Origin: Erwinia sp. E602
GTDB taxonomy: Bacteria > Pseudomonadota > Gammaproteobacteria > Enterobacterales > Enterobacteriaceae
DNA length: 64,000 bases
NCBI RefSeq assembly: GCF_018141005.1
Contig: NZ_CP046582.1
Coordinates: 2,542,001-2,606,000 of the forward strand
Direction: 5' to 3'
The stretch's first letter is position 1. Every line of letters begins with the position of its first letter. The notes under the pieces are model-generated. The model was not told the DNA's origin. It was given only the letters and a program-made list of their open reading frames with translations, and did not search any database. Positions 49,939-59,021 of this stretch are shown one piece after another. Position numbers and translations under genes: made by a program.

Positions 49939-50304
49939 TCAGGCGTTGATAAAGTATTTGGTCTGGCTGGGTGCGATCTGAGCAGCAACGGTGTTGTTGT
50001 TGTTGGTCATGCTCATATCGCCGAGGCGCGTCACCGGCATCCCCTGCAGGAAATACTTTCCTGACCCCTGCATCGGCTGCATCTGCGCAGAGTGGGTGCC
50101 CGAGCAGGTTCCCACCACGCTGCCGCTGTCCACGGTGGTGGTGCGGATCGTCGCCATATTCTGCTGGTTGCTGCCCATCAGAAAGTAGTTCGCCACGTTA
50201 GGCACGCCGGTGGCGTTTGGCGCGATATTGGGGCCGGGTGCCGGGATCATCGGGTCACAGCCGGCGAAGCTCAGCCCGCCGGCGTTGTTGTTGGCTGCGG
50301 TCAT
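49939..50304 (-). CDS. PAAR-like spike protein (DUF4150)
   Basis: A 121-residue protein whose pattern CDPMIPAPGPNIAPNATGVP and later SQNMATIRTTTVDSG...GTCSGTHSA-type stretch with LPVTRLGD-like MPVTRLGDMSMT identify DUF4150, a PAAR-like domain that caps the VgrG tip. In many bacteria such domains are fused to or next to toxins. Here it ends after the PAAR-like fold (TKYFINA) with no toxin extension and no adjoining toxin gene. It is encoded after the DUF3540 protein, a common order. Confidence 0.85.
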   Translation of the reverse strand: MTAANNNAGGLSFAGCDPMIPAPGPNIAPNATGVPNVANYFLMGSNQQNMATIRTTTVDSGSVVGTCSGTHSAQMQPMQGSGKYFLQGMPVTRLGDMSMTNNNNTVAAQIAPSQTKYFINA

Positions 50305-50307
50305 CGT

Positions 50308-50916
50308 TCACCCCATATGGATCTGAGCGCCGTCGATCTTCAGCACGGCGCTGGCATTGATGGCGGCAAGCTTGCTTTCCAGCCGGTAGCTCTGTTCAGC
50401 AGACTGCACAAGGTGTTTTGCCAGCACGGTGTCGCACTGTTCCACCCGCCGCTCGGCGTGAACCGAGCGCTGTTGCAGGTAACGGACGCACTGCTGCAGG
50501 TGATCCGCCAGCCAGCGGCAGCTGCGTGAGACCACCGAGAGCCGGTCACTGGTCAGGCTGAGCGCATCACGCGCCTCAATATCCAGCTGCTGCGAGTAAA
50601 TTTTCATCCTGGGCTGCTGGCTGCTTAGCGTCAGGCAGCGCCCGGCATCGGCGCAGTACAGAAGATCGAGAACGATCAGATTGTCACCCTCTTCAATAAA
50701 TCTGACCCGATCGCCCACCTCGGGCTGGGTCAGGCAGCTGACGGCAATTTTCAACACCCGATGACGATAACCCGCGATATAGAGCAGCCCGGTTTTATCG
50801 GCCTCCAGCGTCGCCAGCCTGGCAATACACTCGGGGGCAGTGGGGGCAACGGGCGCCCCCCCTGGCTGACGGCGGGATAGTTTTCTGAAGCGTGATACTG
50901 TTGCGTGATCAGACAT
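50308..50916 (-). CDS. DUF3540 T6SS-associated protein
   Basis: A 202-residue protein of the DUF3540 type, recognised from its place in the DUF2169-pentapeptide-DUF3540-DUF4150 series and from VGDRVRFIEEGDNLIVLDLL and LDIEARDALSLTSDRLSVVS. The early part forms a small beta domain (about 35-110) and the end is helical (CVRYLQQRSVHAERRVEQCD). Its role is likely to load the PAAR-like protein or effector on VgrG. The start overlaps the stop of the previous gene (ATG at 50916, TGA from 50911). Confidence 0.75.
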   Translation of the reverse strand: MSDHATVSRFRKLSRRQPGGAPVAPTAPECIARLATLEADKTGLLYIAGYRHRVLKIAVSCLTQPEVGDRVRFIEEGDNLIVLDLLYCADAGRCLTLSSQQPRMKIYSQQLDIEARDALSLTSDRLSVVSRSCRWLADHLQQCVRYLQQRSVHAERRVEQCDTVLAKHLVQSAEQSYRLESKLAAINASAVLKIDGAQIHMG

Positions 50917-52045
50917 AACGACTGACTCCTGAAGGTAGAGAAGGAAATGAGAGGCCGGCGTGCGGCCCCGGTTGGAACTGCGCATACCAGCGATCGATGG
51001 CCTGCAGCAGCGGGTCGTCTGGCCTGGCGGGTTCGCCTTCCGGCAGATGGCTGCCGTACAGTCGTGCCGTCGCCAGTTCAGCGGCGTCGGGCCTGTCCAG
51101 GCAGGCATCGCGCAGGTCAGCCCGCGTCCAGTCACTGGTGGCCAGCGTACAATGGCTCAACGCAGCCCGCTGCAGATGGGCTGCCGTCAACCGCGCCCCG
51201 CGCAGCTGGCACTGCGCCAGTTGCAGATCGGCCCCCTGCACCGCCTGCAGCCCCGTATCGTTGAGCAGGCAGTGCGTCAGACAGGCGGCGCTGAAGATCC
51301 CGCCGCTGAAATCACTAGCGGAAAGGTCACAGCCGGTTAACCGGCTCTGGTGGAAACTGATGCCCGGCAGCGTCTGCTGCCGCAGCACGCACGCCTCCAG
51401 CTGGCATTTGAACCACACCGGCCCGCGCCCCGGTAGCAGGCTGAAGCGGCAGTGCGCAAAGCGGCTGCTGGCGGCCACCCAGCGGATCAGTGCCAGCGCC
51501 TGGAAGTGCCCGTGCTCAAGGGTGCAGTCGCTGAAATTCCAGTCCTCCGCCTGGCCGTTCAGCAGCCGCAGCTGGCTGAGCGTGACCTCAATCAGCGTCC
51601 AGTGGGCGGTGTGACACTGCTCCGCGCACAGCAGCTGGCCGCGATCCTGTTGCAGGGTGACGTGGCTCAGCCGGCTTTGCGTCAGCTGCAGGTTTTCCCA
51701 CCGGCTCTGATGGCTGTAGAGGTGGCTGACCTCCAGCTGATGCAGGCTGACGTTGTTGAGCCGGCACTGAAAGAGATCGCAGCGATCAAAGGATCCGCCG
51801 CTGACCCTGACGTCAGTGAACTGGCACCGTTCAAAGCGTACCCCTTCCAGCTGCCACCCCTGCAGGCTCAGCCCGCTAAACTGGCAGTCGGTGACGTGCA
51901 TATTGCGCCACGCCCCGGCGGGCGGGTTGAGCGGGCTGAAGTGCTGCCCGCTGAGCACGGTCGGGCTCTCCGGCACGCCGGCCAGCGCCGCGTCCGGCGG
52001 TTTGCACATCGGGTCCTGCGGCGGTATCTGCGGGTTATCCGTCAT
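50909..52045 (-). CDS. Pentapeptide repeat protein, T6SS-associated
   Basis: A 378-residue protein made mostly of A(N/D)LXX-like pentapeptide repeats (for example LEGVRFERCQFTDVRVSGGS and LKGAR-like LRGARLTAAHLQRAALSHCT). These form a right-handed four-sided beta helix. The N-terminal part is short and polar. The ATG at 52045 overlaps the stop of the previous gene as ATGA. Together with the preceding DUF2169 protein it likely acts as an adaptor or scaffold in loading the spike, but the exact job is unknown. Confidence 0.82.
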   Translation of the reverse strand: MTDNPQIPPQDPMCKPPDAALAGVPESPTVLSGQHFSPLNPPAGAWRNMHVTDCQFSGLSLQGWQLEGVRFERCQFTDVRVSGGSFDRCDLFQCRLNNVSLHQLEVSHLYSHQSRWENLQLTQSRLSHVTLQQDRGQLLCAEQCHTAHWTLIEVTLSQLRLLNGQAEDWNFSDCTLEHGHFQALALIRWVAASSRFAHCRFSLLPGRGPVWFKCQLEACVLRQQTLPGISFHQSRLTGCDLSASDFSGGIFSAACLTHCLLNDTGLQAVQGADLQLAQCQLRGARLTAAHLQRAALSHCTLATSDWTRADLRDACLDRPDAAELATARLYGSHLPEGEPARPDDPLLQAIDRWYAQFQPGPHAGLSFPSLPSGVSRYV

Positions 52046-54231
52046 ACGCTCCCCCGTTTCTTCGGCATCTCCGGGGGCAGCGCAGGCAGACGGGTTGCTC
52101 CCTCCAGCAGACAGTCGCTGAACTGCGTGGCCCGGTCGCAGCGGGTTCTGGCCAGGCTCGCGCCAATCAGATTGCAGTCGCGGAAGTGGGCAGCACAAAG
52201 ATTGGCCCGGTAGAACTGACCCTGCTGCAGGCTGGAGTCAAGCCAGTAGGTGTTTTCCAGCCGGGCATCTTTCCAGCGGCTCCCCGCCATATCACAGCGC
52301 AGAAAACGGCTGCCGGTTAACCTGCACCGGTCGAAGTTGCCTTCTTCGACCACGCAGTGTTCCAGCAGGGCTTCGGGCAATATTCCGCCTTTAAAGCCCA
52401 TTTTCTGCAGCCAGCAGTGAGAAAAGTGAACGCCGGTGAAATCGCCCTCCAGCGCGGCGGTCAGGCTGACCAGCTGACATTCGCTAAACACGCTTTTTTG
52501 CCAGTTGCCGCCCAGTAATGACGTGGCCGTGGCCGTGACCCGGGTCATCTGCAGCTGCGCCGCGTCGCACTGGTTAAACAGGCACTGCGTCAGGGTGCTG
52601 TGCAGCAGGTGTGCCGCCGGTAACTGACTCTCATCCAGTGAAACGCCCCGCCAGTGATTATCGTGCCAGCGGCTCTGGGTGAGATCGCACTTCACAAACT
52701 GGCTGTGGGTCCACTGGCAGTTATCACAGCAGATTTCGCCAACCAGGCAGCGCTCGGCGTTGAAAAATTGTGCGCTGACCTGCTGCCAGTGCGCGCGGCG
52801 CAGGTCGCACGCCGTCAGGGTGACATGTTCAAACTGCACCCCCTCCAGCCGGCTGCCCTGCCAGCAGCACTGGTCAAAGCTGCAGTGCTCAAACCGGCAT
52901 TGCTGCAGCGTGGCCGCCAGAAAACTGACCTGGCTGAAGCGGCAACGGCGGAACGTTTTCCCGTGCAGCTGGCTCAGGGTCAGCGCTGAGAAGCTCTTAT
53001 CCTCCAGCAGGCTGTGCTGCCGGAGCAGTGACAGGGCGTCAGGCGTACCGGGTAAATGACAGTCGGTAAAATCCCGCGCGGAGAGCGGTGCCGGCCTGGC
53101 ATGGTCCGCCGCGATCAGCTGTTGGATCTGCTGATAAAATTCACGGGCAATGGCCGGATCCTGCGGGCCGCGCGGGGCTTCAGCTGAATCAGGATGTTGC
53201 TCAGCAGAGGCGATCACGTCCAGCGCGGCCCCTTCCGGCATCAGCTCCGGATCGTAGAGGAAACTGAGCGGCGGGGCGTCCGTCGCCGTCCGCCGCGCCA
53301 CGATCCCGGCGTAGTGCTGCGCGGTACGCGGTGCCTGCACGGCATCGAGACCGGCCATAATCAGGCTCACCGACTCATCCAGAGCATCGTCCAGCGGCAG
53401 CCGGCCGGTGAAAATAATTAACGCCAGGTCACTGTCCGGCAACAGCCACAGCGTCTTACGTTCCAGCCTGACCGGCTCGACGGGCCTGTCGCCATAGCGC
53501 GCCAGCACCACGGCCCGAACCGCAGGCAGCGTGCAGTTTACCTCGCTGTCATTACTGAAACCGGTCAGCGTTACGGCGACATCGTCAGGCCACTCCGGCG
53601 CGTTCAGCCACTGTTCGGCTGCGGCCATCTGGAAGTAACGCGGATCGATGCCGTCCGGTAAGCCGGGAAAAACCGTATCGCGGTAAGCGGCGCCGTTCAT
53701 CTCCGCCCGTACCGGCTGCAGGTAGATATCGCGCTCAGGGAAATGATGGGGTACCGGCGTGGCCGCGGCCAGCTTAGACGCCAGCGGTGTACCGGCGAGT
53801 TCGATATTGGCCAGCGGTTTACCGGCCGGGTTGAGCCTGCCATCGTCACCGCACCACCCCTGAGGGTGATCGAGCGGCATCCGGGTAAACGCTTCAGGGC
53901 TGAGGCGCCCGGCGTCGCGATCGCCAACGATATGCCAGCTTTTTCTCAGCCGCCCCACCGCGATGCTCACCTCGGCGTGCGTGGCGGGAGGATCGCGCAA
54001 CACCTGGCCTGCCAGCAGATATTCCGCATGCGGTTTCGGCTCGGCGCAGTCGAGCACTGACATCATGTGCGGCGCACTGTTCCAGGCGTGCCAGATTTTT
54101 GCCTCGGTGGCAAACTGGTCAGGGCGGCTGAGGTAGCACCCTGCTACCACGCTGATCCCCAGAAAACTTTCCTGACCGATCTGATAGCCCGACTTCAGCA
54201 CAATCAGCTGCTGCGGTTTAATGATTCTCAT
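52042..54231 (-). CDS. DUF2169 adaptor with pentapeptide repeats
   Basis: A 729-residue protein. The first 330 residues are a DUF2169 domain (MRIIKPQQLIVLKSGYQIGQ and later LPDGIDPRYFQMAAAEQWLN), a T6SS chaperone/adaptor family that helps place PAAR-type effectors on VgrG. Residues about 400-725 are pentapeptide repeats (LQQCRFEHCSFDQCCWQGSR and on). The ATG at 54231 replaces an upstream frame extension. It lies 14 bp after vgrG and overlaps the next gene. The fused domain arrangement is known in Burkholderia-like and enterobacterial T6SS clusters. Confidence 0.85.
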   Translation of the reverse strand: MRIIKPQQLIVLKSGYQIGQESFLGISVVAGCYLSRPDQFATEAKIWHAWNSAPHMMSVLDCAEPKPHAEYLLAGQVLRDPPATHAEVSIAVGRLRKSWHIVGDRDAGRLSPEAFTRMPLDHPQGWCGDDGRLNPAGKPLANIELAGTPLASKLAAATPVPHHFPERDIYLQPVRAEMNGAAYRDTVFPGLPDGIDPRYFQMAAAEQWLNAPEWPDDVAVTLTGFSNDSEVNCTLPAVRAVVLARYGDRPVEPVRLERKTLWLLPDSDLALIIFTGRLPLDDALDESVSLIMAGLDAVQAPRTAQHYAGIVARRTATDAPPLSFLYDPELMPEGAALDVIASAEQHPDSAEAPRGPQDPAIAREFYQQIQQLIAADHARPAPLSARDFTDCHLPGTPDALSLLRQHSLLEDKSFSALTLSQLHGKTFRRCRFSQVSFLAATLQQCRFEHCSFDQCCWQGSRLEGVQFEHVTLTACDLRRAHWQQVSAQFFNAERCLVGEICCDNCQWTHSQFVKCDLTQSRWHDNHWRGVSLDESQLPAAHLLHSTLTQCLFNQCDAAQLQMTRVTATATSLLGGNWQKSVFSECQLVSLTAALEGDFTGVHFSHCWLQKMGFKGGILPEALLEHCVVEEGNFDRCRLTGSRFLRCDMAGSRWKDARLENTYWLDSSLQQGQFYRANLCAAHFRDCNLIGASLARTRCDRATQFSDCLLEGATRLPALPPEMPKKRGSV

Positions 54232-54245
54232 CGCTTTACCCTTCC

Positions 54246-56402
54246 TTAGTTCGACATTTTCACGCCGACGGTTTGCATGCTGGCACCGCTCACAGAGACG
54301 CCGACACCGGTGGTGGTGATACTCGAACCGGTGGTCACAATGCTTGAGCCGATATTGGTGATATTTGAGCCATTGTTCATAAACACGGAACCGGTGAAGT
54401 TCACCCATGAACCTAACATTTGTACCAGTGAGCCGTAGAACATGGTGCTGGCCCCGGTCATGACCACCTCGGTGCCGGTCATCGACGATGACACGCCGGT
54501 GAAGGCGGTTCCTTCCCCGAGAAACGAGGTGGAGCTGGCGGTGAAATTGCTGGCATCGCCGATCACGGCGGTTGAGCTGCCGGTACAGCTGCTGTTACAG
54601 CCGGTTAAACTGATACTGTTGCCGGTGGCAGAAAGGCTCTGACCAATCACCGCACTGCTTATCCCGGTAAAAGAGGTCCCGCTCCCCGTGACAGAGAGAG
54701 TGTTTCCGGTCATTGAAACCGCGTTGCCCGTCAGCGCTGCCTGATTACCGGTTGCGGTAACATTGTTGCCGGTCAGCCCGATGGCGTTAGCTTTGTAAGA
54801 AACGGCGTTCTGCAGCTGTTCCGTCAGCGTGCGGGTGACCACCTGATAGAGATCCTGCCCGACGTCGCTGACGCTGTTGCGCTCAACCGAGGTGTGCAGA
54901 TCGCGCTCTGCGTGCATCATTACCCGTTCACCGCCGCGCTTATCATCAAACGTCAGCTGGCTGGCATGCTGCGGCTGGCCAAACTTCAGCGAGCGCGAAA
55001 CCAGGCCGCTGTAGTTGATCTGCTCCGGCAGCCGGTAAGGGGGCGGGTTATCACCGTTGTAGACGATGCCGGTCACTACCGGCCGGTCAGGTGAGCCGTC
55101 AAGATAGGTGATCAGCACTTCCTGCCCGACGCGCGGCATCGCCAGCACGCCCCAGCCTTTGCCCGCCCAGGCCTGCACCACCCGCATCCAGCATGAGCAG
55201 TCCTCCTCACGGCTCTTGTCACGGTCCCAGTGAAAATGCACGCGGATGCGCCCGTGTTTGTCGGTGTGCACTTCGGACTCAGCCGGGCCGACCACGGTGG
55301 CACTGTGCAAACCGGGCATCTGTGGCCGTGGCGTGACGCGGGGCGGCCGCCAGGCGATGTCGTCATTTATCGCGATAAAACGGCAGATGACGTTGCGCCC
55401 CTGGCTGCTGCTGTCCGGCCCGTCCTGAATAAAGTCATAGTCGCAGCGCAGCAGTTTGTAGCCGCGGTTGCGCTGCGGGTCAGGGTGCAGCGAGAGCGCA
55501 AAACGGCGGGCGGGCCGCAGGCCCGTGGCGTTGCTTTCGCCGTTGAGCAGCAGGCCCTGGGCCTGCAGTTCCTGCAGGCGTATCTGCGCCAGCCGTTCGC
55601 CCCGTTCGGTATCCCGGTAACCCGTGGCATAGTCATACCACTGCAGCGGCGTCTCCGGCAGCCGGTTGTCCTGCTGTTCGGCCCGGGTTTGCAGGTTATT
55701 GCGCGGATTGAGATAGTCAAAATCACGCAGGACAATCTCATTCGGGCTGACCCTGCGCTGGCGACGAATGCGCTGAATGCCTTCGCGAATGGCGCGCCCC
55801 TCTTCGCCGTCGGGGATGTAGCTCAGCGCCTGCCAGGGGGCATCCAGCAGGGGCCAGGTCTGCCGGTCCTGGATCACCAGCGTGTGGCGATCCTCGCCGT
55901 GTTCCGTCACGTAACTGATGCCTTCATCCTCCAGCAGGCGGCTGACGAAATCGAAGTCACTTTCGGAAAACTGCACGCAGTACTCCCGCGGCGGATAGGT
56001 GCCTTCCAGCTCGAAGCGGTAATCCGCCGCGCCATAACGCGAGAAAATCTGCGTGACAATGTCAGGCACGTTCAGATTCTGGAAGATCCGGCAGTTGCGG
56101 TTCTGCTGCAGAAACCACGGCCAGCCACTCAGCCTGAACTGATAAACAAAATGCGTGCCCTGCTGCCCGCGATCGGCCCCGGCGATAATCCAGGCATTAA
56201 ACGGCCGCCGCCTGCCGCCGGGCAACTCAACGGAGACGGTGACCTTCTTACCCAGCAGCGGGTCGAAATCGACCTCCGCGCTGCGGCACTCGACGTCCAG
56301 AGAGTACGCGGCATTCGCGGACATCCCCTCCTCTACCTTAAAACTGAGCGGGTAGGCGTCCAGCGCGTTCAGCTCATCACTTACGATTTCAAGCAAAGAC
56401 AT
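54246..56402 (-). CDS. vgrG: T6SS spike protein VgrG (TssI)
   Basis: A 718-residue trimeric spike. Residues 1-480 or so contain the gp27/gp5-like core: YCVQFSESDFDFVSRLLEDE, then GRIRVHFHWDRD and GWGVLAMPRVGQEVLITYLD. The C-terminal part (about 530-718) is a beta prism with short repeats of the xTGNxxS kind (NAVSMTGNTLSVTGSGTSFT), tapering toward a tip that DUF4150 would cap. No toxin domain follows. The gene follows clpV by 28 bp and precedes the adaptor gene. Confidence 0.96.
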   Translation of the reverse strand: MSLLEIVSDELNALDAYPLSFKVEEGMSANAAYSLDVECRSAEVDFDPLLGKKVTVSVELPGGRRRPFNAWIIAGADRGQQGTHFVYQFRLSGWPWFLQQNRNCRIFQNLNVPDIVTQIFSRYGAADYRFELEGTYPPREYCVQFSESDFDFVSRLLEDEGISYVTEHGEDRHTLVIQDRQTWPLLDAPWQALSYIPDGEEGRAIREGIQRIRRQRRVSPNEIVLRDFDYLNPRNNLQTRAEQQDNRLPETPLQWYDYATGYRDTERGERLAQIRLQELQAQGLLLNGESNATGLRPARRFALSLHPDPQRNRGYKLLRCDYDFIQDGPDSSSQGRNVICRFIAINDDIAWRPPRVTPRPQMPGLHSATVVGPAESEVHTDKHGRIRVHFHWDRDKSREEDCSCWMRVVQAWAGKGWGVLAMPRVGQEVLITYLDGSPDRPVVTGIVYNGDNPPPYRLPEQINYSGLVSRSLKFGQPQHASQLTFDDKRGGERVMMHAERDLHTSVERNSVSDVGQDLYQVVTRTLTEQLQNAVSYKANAIGLTGNNVTATGNQAALTGNAVSMTGNTLSVTGSGTSFTGISSAVIGQSLSATGNSISLTGCNSSCTGSSTAVIGDASNFTASSTSFLGEGTAFTGVSSSMTGTEVVMTGASTMFYGSLVQMLGSWVNFTGSVFMNNGSNITNIGSSIVTTGSSITTTGVGVSVSGASMQTVGVKMSN

Positions 56403-56430
56403 ACAACCTCCTTGTACAGGGTGATGCGGT

Positions 56431-59004
56431 TCAGACGAAATGCAGCGTCAGGCAGTCGTCTTCGATACTCAGTTGAATTTCGTGCAATACCTGCCGGGTG
56501 CGCTGGCGTTGCAGTAGCTCAAGGCCGATCGGCGGCAGCACCGTCTGTTGCAGTAATCCCTCGACGGCACGCCCGCTGGACGGATGCTGTCGGGCGCGGG
56601 CCGTCAGCCAGTCCATGACGTCTGCCGCCACCGTCAGCCGGGTTCCGGCCCCGGCACCGGCCGTCAGCCGGGCGTCGAGTGCGTCCAGCTGGTAGCGGAC
56701 AATCGCCCGCAGAGCCTCGTCGCTGAGCGGCAGATACGGGATCAGGGTCATTCGCGCCAGCAACGCCGGAGAGAACACCCGGCTAAGCGCCTGATGGACC
56801 CGCGGCCGCAGCGTGGACAGCGTGAGCGACTGTTCGGCGGCGGCGGCCTCAATTTCATCACCGCCGGCATTGCAGGTCAGCAGGAAGAAGCAGTGGCGGA
56901 AGCTGATCTGCCGCCCTTCCCCATCCTCCATCAGCCCTTTATCAAACACCTGGTAAAACAGGTCATGAATATCCGGGTGCGCTTTTTCAAACTCATCCAG
57001 CAGGACAACTGACCAGGGTTTACGCCTGACCGCCTCGGTTAGCTTTCCTCCTTTGCCGTAGCCGATATAGCCTGGCGGCGCACCTTTCAGCGTGGAGACG
57101 CTGTGCGCTTCCTGAAATTCACTCATGTTAAAGGCGATCAGATTATGGCTTCCGCCATAAATCGCCTGGGCCAGCGCGTGGGCGGTTTCCGTTTTCCCGG
57201 TGCCGGTTGGCCCGGCCAGCAGAAAGACCCCTGACGGGCGTTCCGGCGACTGCAACCCTGCCCGCGAAACCCGTATCGCCTGAGCCAGCTGCCGTACTGC
57301 CGCAGGCTGGCCAAAGATCTGCGCCTCCAGCCGTGATTCCAGCTGAAGCACGTTGTCGATGTCGCTCTGCAACATGCGCCCGGAGGGGATACCGGTCCAG
57401 TCGGACAGCACGTCGGCAATCACCCGCTCATCCACCCACGGGGAGATCAGCGGCGTTTCGTTCAGCCCGTCCGACAGTTCCGCCAGCGCTGGCTCTGCCC
57501 CTTCCTGCTGCCTGGCACGGTAGCGCTGGAGGATCTGCTGCTCCTGCTGATGCTGCTGGCGCAGGCTGTCCAGCCGTTGCCGGCACGCAGACTGTCGCTG
57601 TTGCAGCGCCGCCAGCCGTGGTTCTTTCTCCTCCGCCGCCAGCGGTTCCTGCTGCAGATTGTCGCTTTCCCGCCGCAGCGCATCCCGTTCGGCCAGGGCG
57701 TCACTAATAGCGTAAGGTTGCCCGTGCTGGCTGAGGGCAACCCGCACGCAGGCGGTGTCCAGCAGGGCAATCGCCTTATCGGGCAGCTGCCGCGCGGGAA
57801 GATTGCGCTGTGACAGGCGCACCGCCGCCAGCAGCGCGGATTCGCGGATCGACACCTCATGAAAGGCGGAAAATTTCGGCGCGATGGCGCGCAGCATGGC
57901 GACCGCGCGGGCTTCATCAGGTTCACTGACCAGCACGGTCTGAAAACGGCGGGTCAGCGCGGCGTCCGGCTCAATAAACTGCTTATATTCCGACCAGGTA
58001 GTGGCCCCAATCATCCTCAGCTCGCCGCGCGCCAGCATCGGCTTGAGCAGATTCACCGCATCACCGGTTCCGGCCTGCCCCCCCGCACCGACCAGGCTGT
58101 GCGCCTCATCACAGAACAGCACCACCGGGCTGCCGGAAGCACGGATGGCATCCAGCAGCGCGCAGATTCTGGCTTCAAACTCCCCGCGCGCCGTGGCACC
58201 CGCCTGCAGGCTGCCGAGATCCAGCGACAGCAGGCGCGCCCCCTGCAGGCGTGGCGGCACCTGGCCGCTGACGATCTGGCTGGCCAGCGCCTCGACCACC
58301 GCCGTTTTGCCCACGCCCGCCTCGCCCACCAGCATCGGGTTGTTCTGCCGCCGGCGCTGCAGAATATCGATCAGCTGGCGCAGTTCCTGCTCACGACCGA
58401 TGACCGGATCAATCTCACCTCTGGCGGCCTGGGCGGTCAGATCGGCACACCAGCGGGTGAGCACGGCGCTCTCTGCCCCTGCGTCTGCGGCCGCGGGCGG
58501 CGGGCTGACCGACAACGGGTCAGCGTTCACCTGCTCAATGGAGCAGGCAATAATCGCCGGATAGTCGTCAAAAATTTTGGGCAGCGGCAGCTTTTTGAAC
58601 TCATCGCAGAGTCGGTACAACACGCGCTGCAGCGCCGGATCCTGCAGGATACCCAGCAGAATATGGGCGGTGCGCACCGGGCCACCGGCCGGGTTAAGCT
58701 GGCTGACCACCACCCCGTGCTCTACCGCACGGATCAGGCTGGCTGACAGGTCGCTCACCGTCCCCTCGCGGTTTGGCTGAGTGTGCAGGATCTTCTTCAG
58801 CGCGTTCGCCACCCGTGACTGGCTGACCTCACAGGCGTTGAACAGCAGCGGGATATCACCGCGATCCTCGCTGACCAGCACGCTTAGCCAGTGCTCCAGC
58901 TCCACGGTCTCGTGGCGGAAACTGCGGCACAGCCGGGTTGCGTCAACAAAGGTTGCCCTGGCAAACGCTCCCAACAGGGAAAACAGACGTTCTCGCTGAT
59001 ACAC
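56431..59004 (-). CDS. clpV: T6SS sheath-disassembly ATPase TssH (ClpV)
   Basis: An 857-residue AAA+ protein that takes apart the contracted TssB/TssC sheath. It has an N-terminal sheath-binding domain (about 1-150) and two ATPase rings. Walker A motifs GEAGVGKTAV lie near residue 225 and GPTGTGKTET near 610. Between them is a ClpB-type coiled middle domain (SDNLQQEPLAAEEKEPRLAA). Other motifs include LFCDEAHSLVGAGGQ and VVLLDEFEKAHPD. It follows tssG. Confidence 0.97.
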   Translation of the reverse strand: MYQRERLFSLLGAFARATFVDATRLCRSFRHETVELEHWLSVLVSEDRGDIPLLFNACEVSQSRVANALKKILHTQPNREGTVSDLSASLIRAVEHGVVVSQLNPAGGPVRTAHILLGILQDPALQRVLYRLCDEFKKLPLPKIFDDYPAIIACSIEQVNADPLSVSPPPAAADAGAESAVLTRWCADLTAQAARGEIDPVIGREQELRQLIDILQRRRQNNPMLVGEAGVGKTAVVEALASQIVSGQVPPRLQGARLLSLDLGSLQAGATARGEFEARICALLDAIRASGSPVVLFCDEAHSLVGAGGQAGTGDAVNLLKPMLARGELRMIGATTWSEYKQFIEPDAALTRRFQTVLVSEPDEARAVAMLRAIAPKFSAFHEVSIRESALLAAVRLSQRNLPARQLPDKAIALLDTACVRVALSQHGQPYAISDALAERDALRRESDNLQQEPLAAEEKEPRLAALQQRQSACRQRLDSLRQQHQQEQQILQRYRARQQEGAEPALAELSDGLNETPLISPWVDERVIADVLSDWTGIPSGRMLQSDIDNVLQLESRLEAQIFGQPAAVRQLAQAIRVSRAGLQSPERPSGVFLLAGPTGTGKTETAHALAQAIYGGSHNLIAFNMSEFQEAHSVSTLKGAPPGYIGYGKGGKLTEAVRRKPWSVVLLDEFEKAHPDIHDLFYQVFDKGLMEDGEGRQISFRHCFFLLTCNAGGDEIEAAAAEQSLTLSTLRPRVHQALSRVFSPALLARMTLIPYLPLSDEALRAIVRYQLDALDARLTAGAGAGTRLTVAADVMDWLTARARQHPSSGRAVEGLLQQTVLPPIGLELLQRQRTRQVLHEIQLSIEDDCLTLHFV

Positions 59005-59021
59005 CTTTAACCTTCCTTATT

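Noticed and set aside
55230..56618. Open frame of 462 codons antisense to vgrG, and other long rightward frames inside the T6SS block
   Set aside because: All lie inside well-supported leftward genes. High GC at third positions produces such frames, and none has a recognisable domain.
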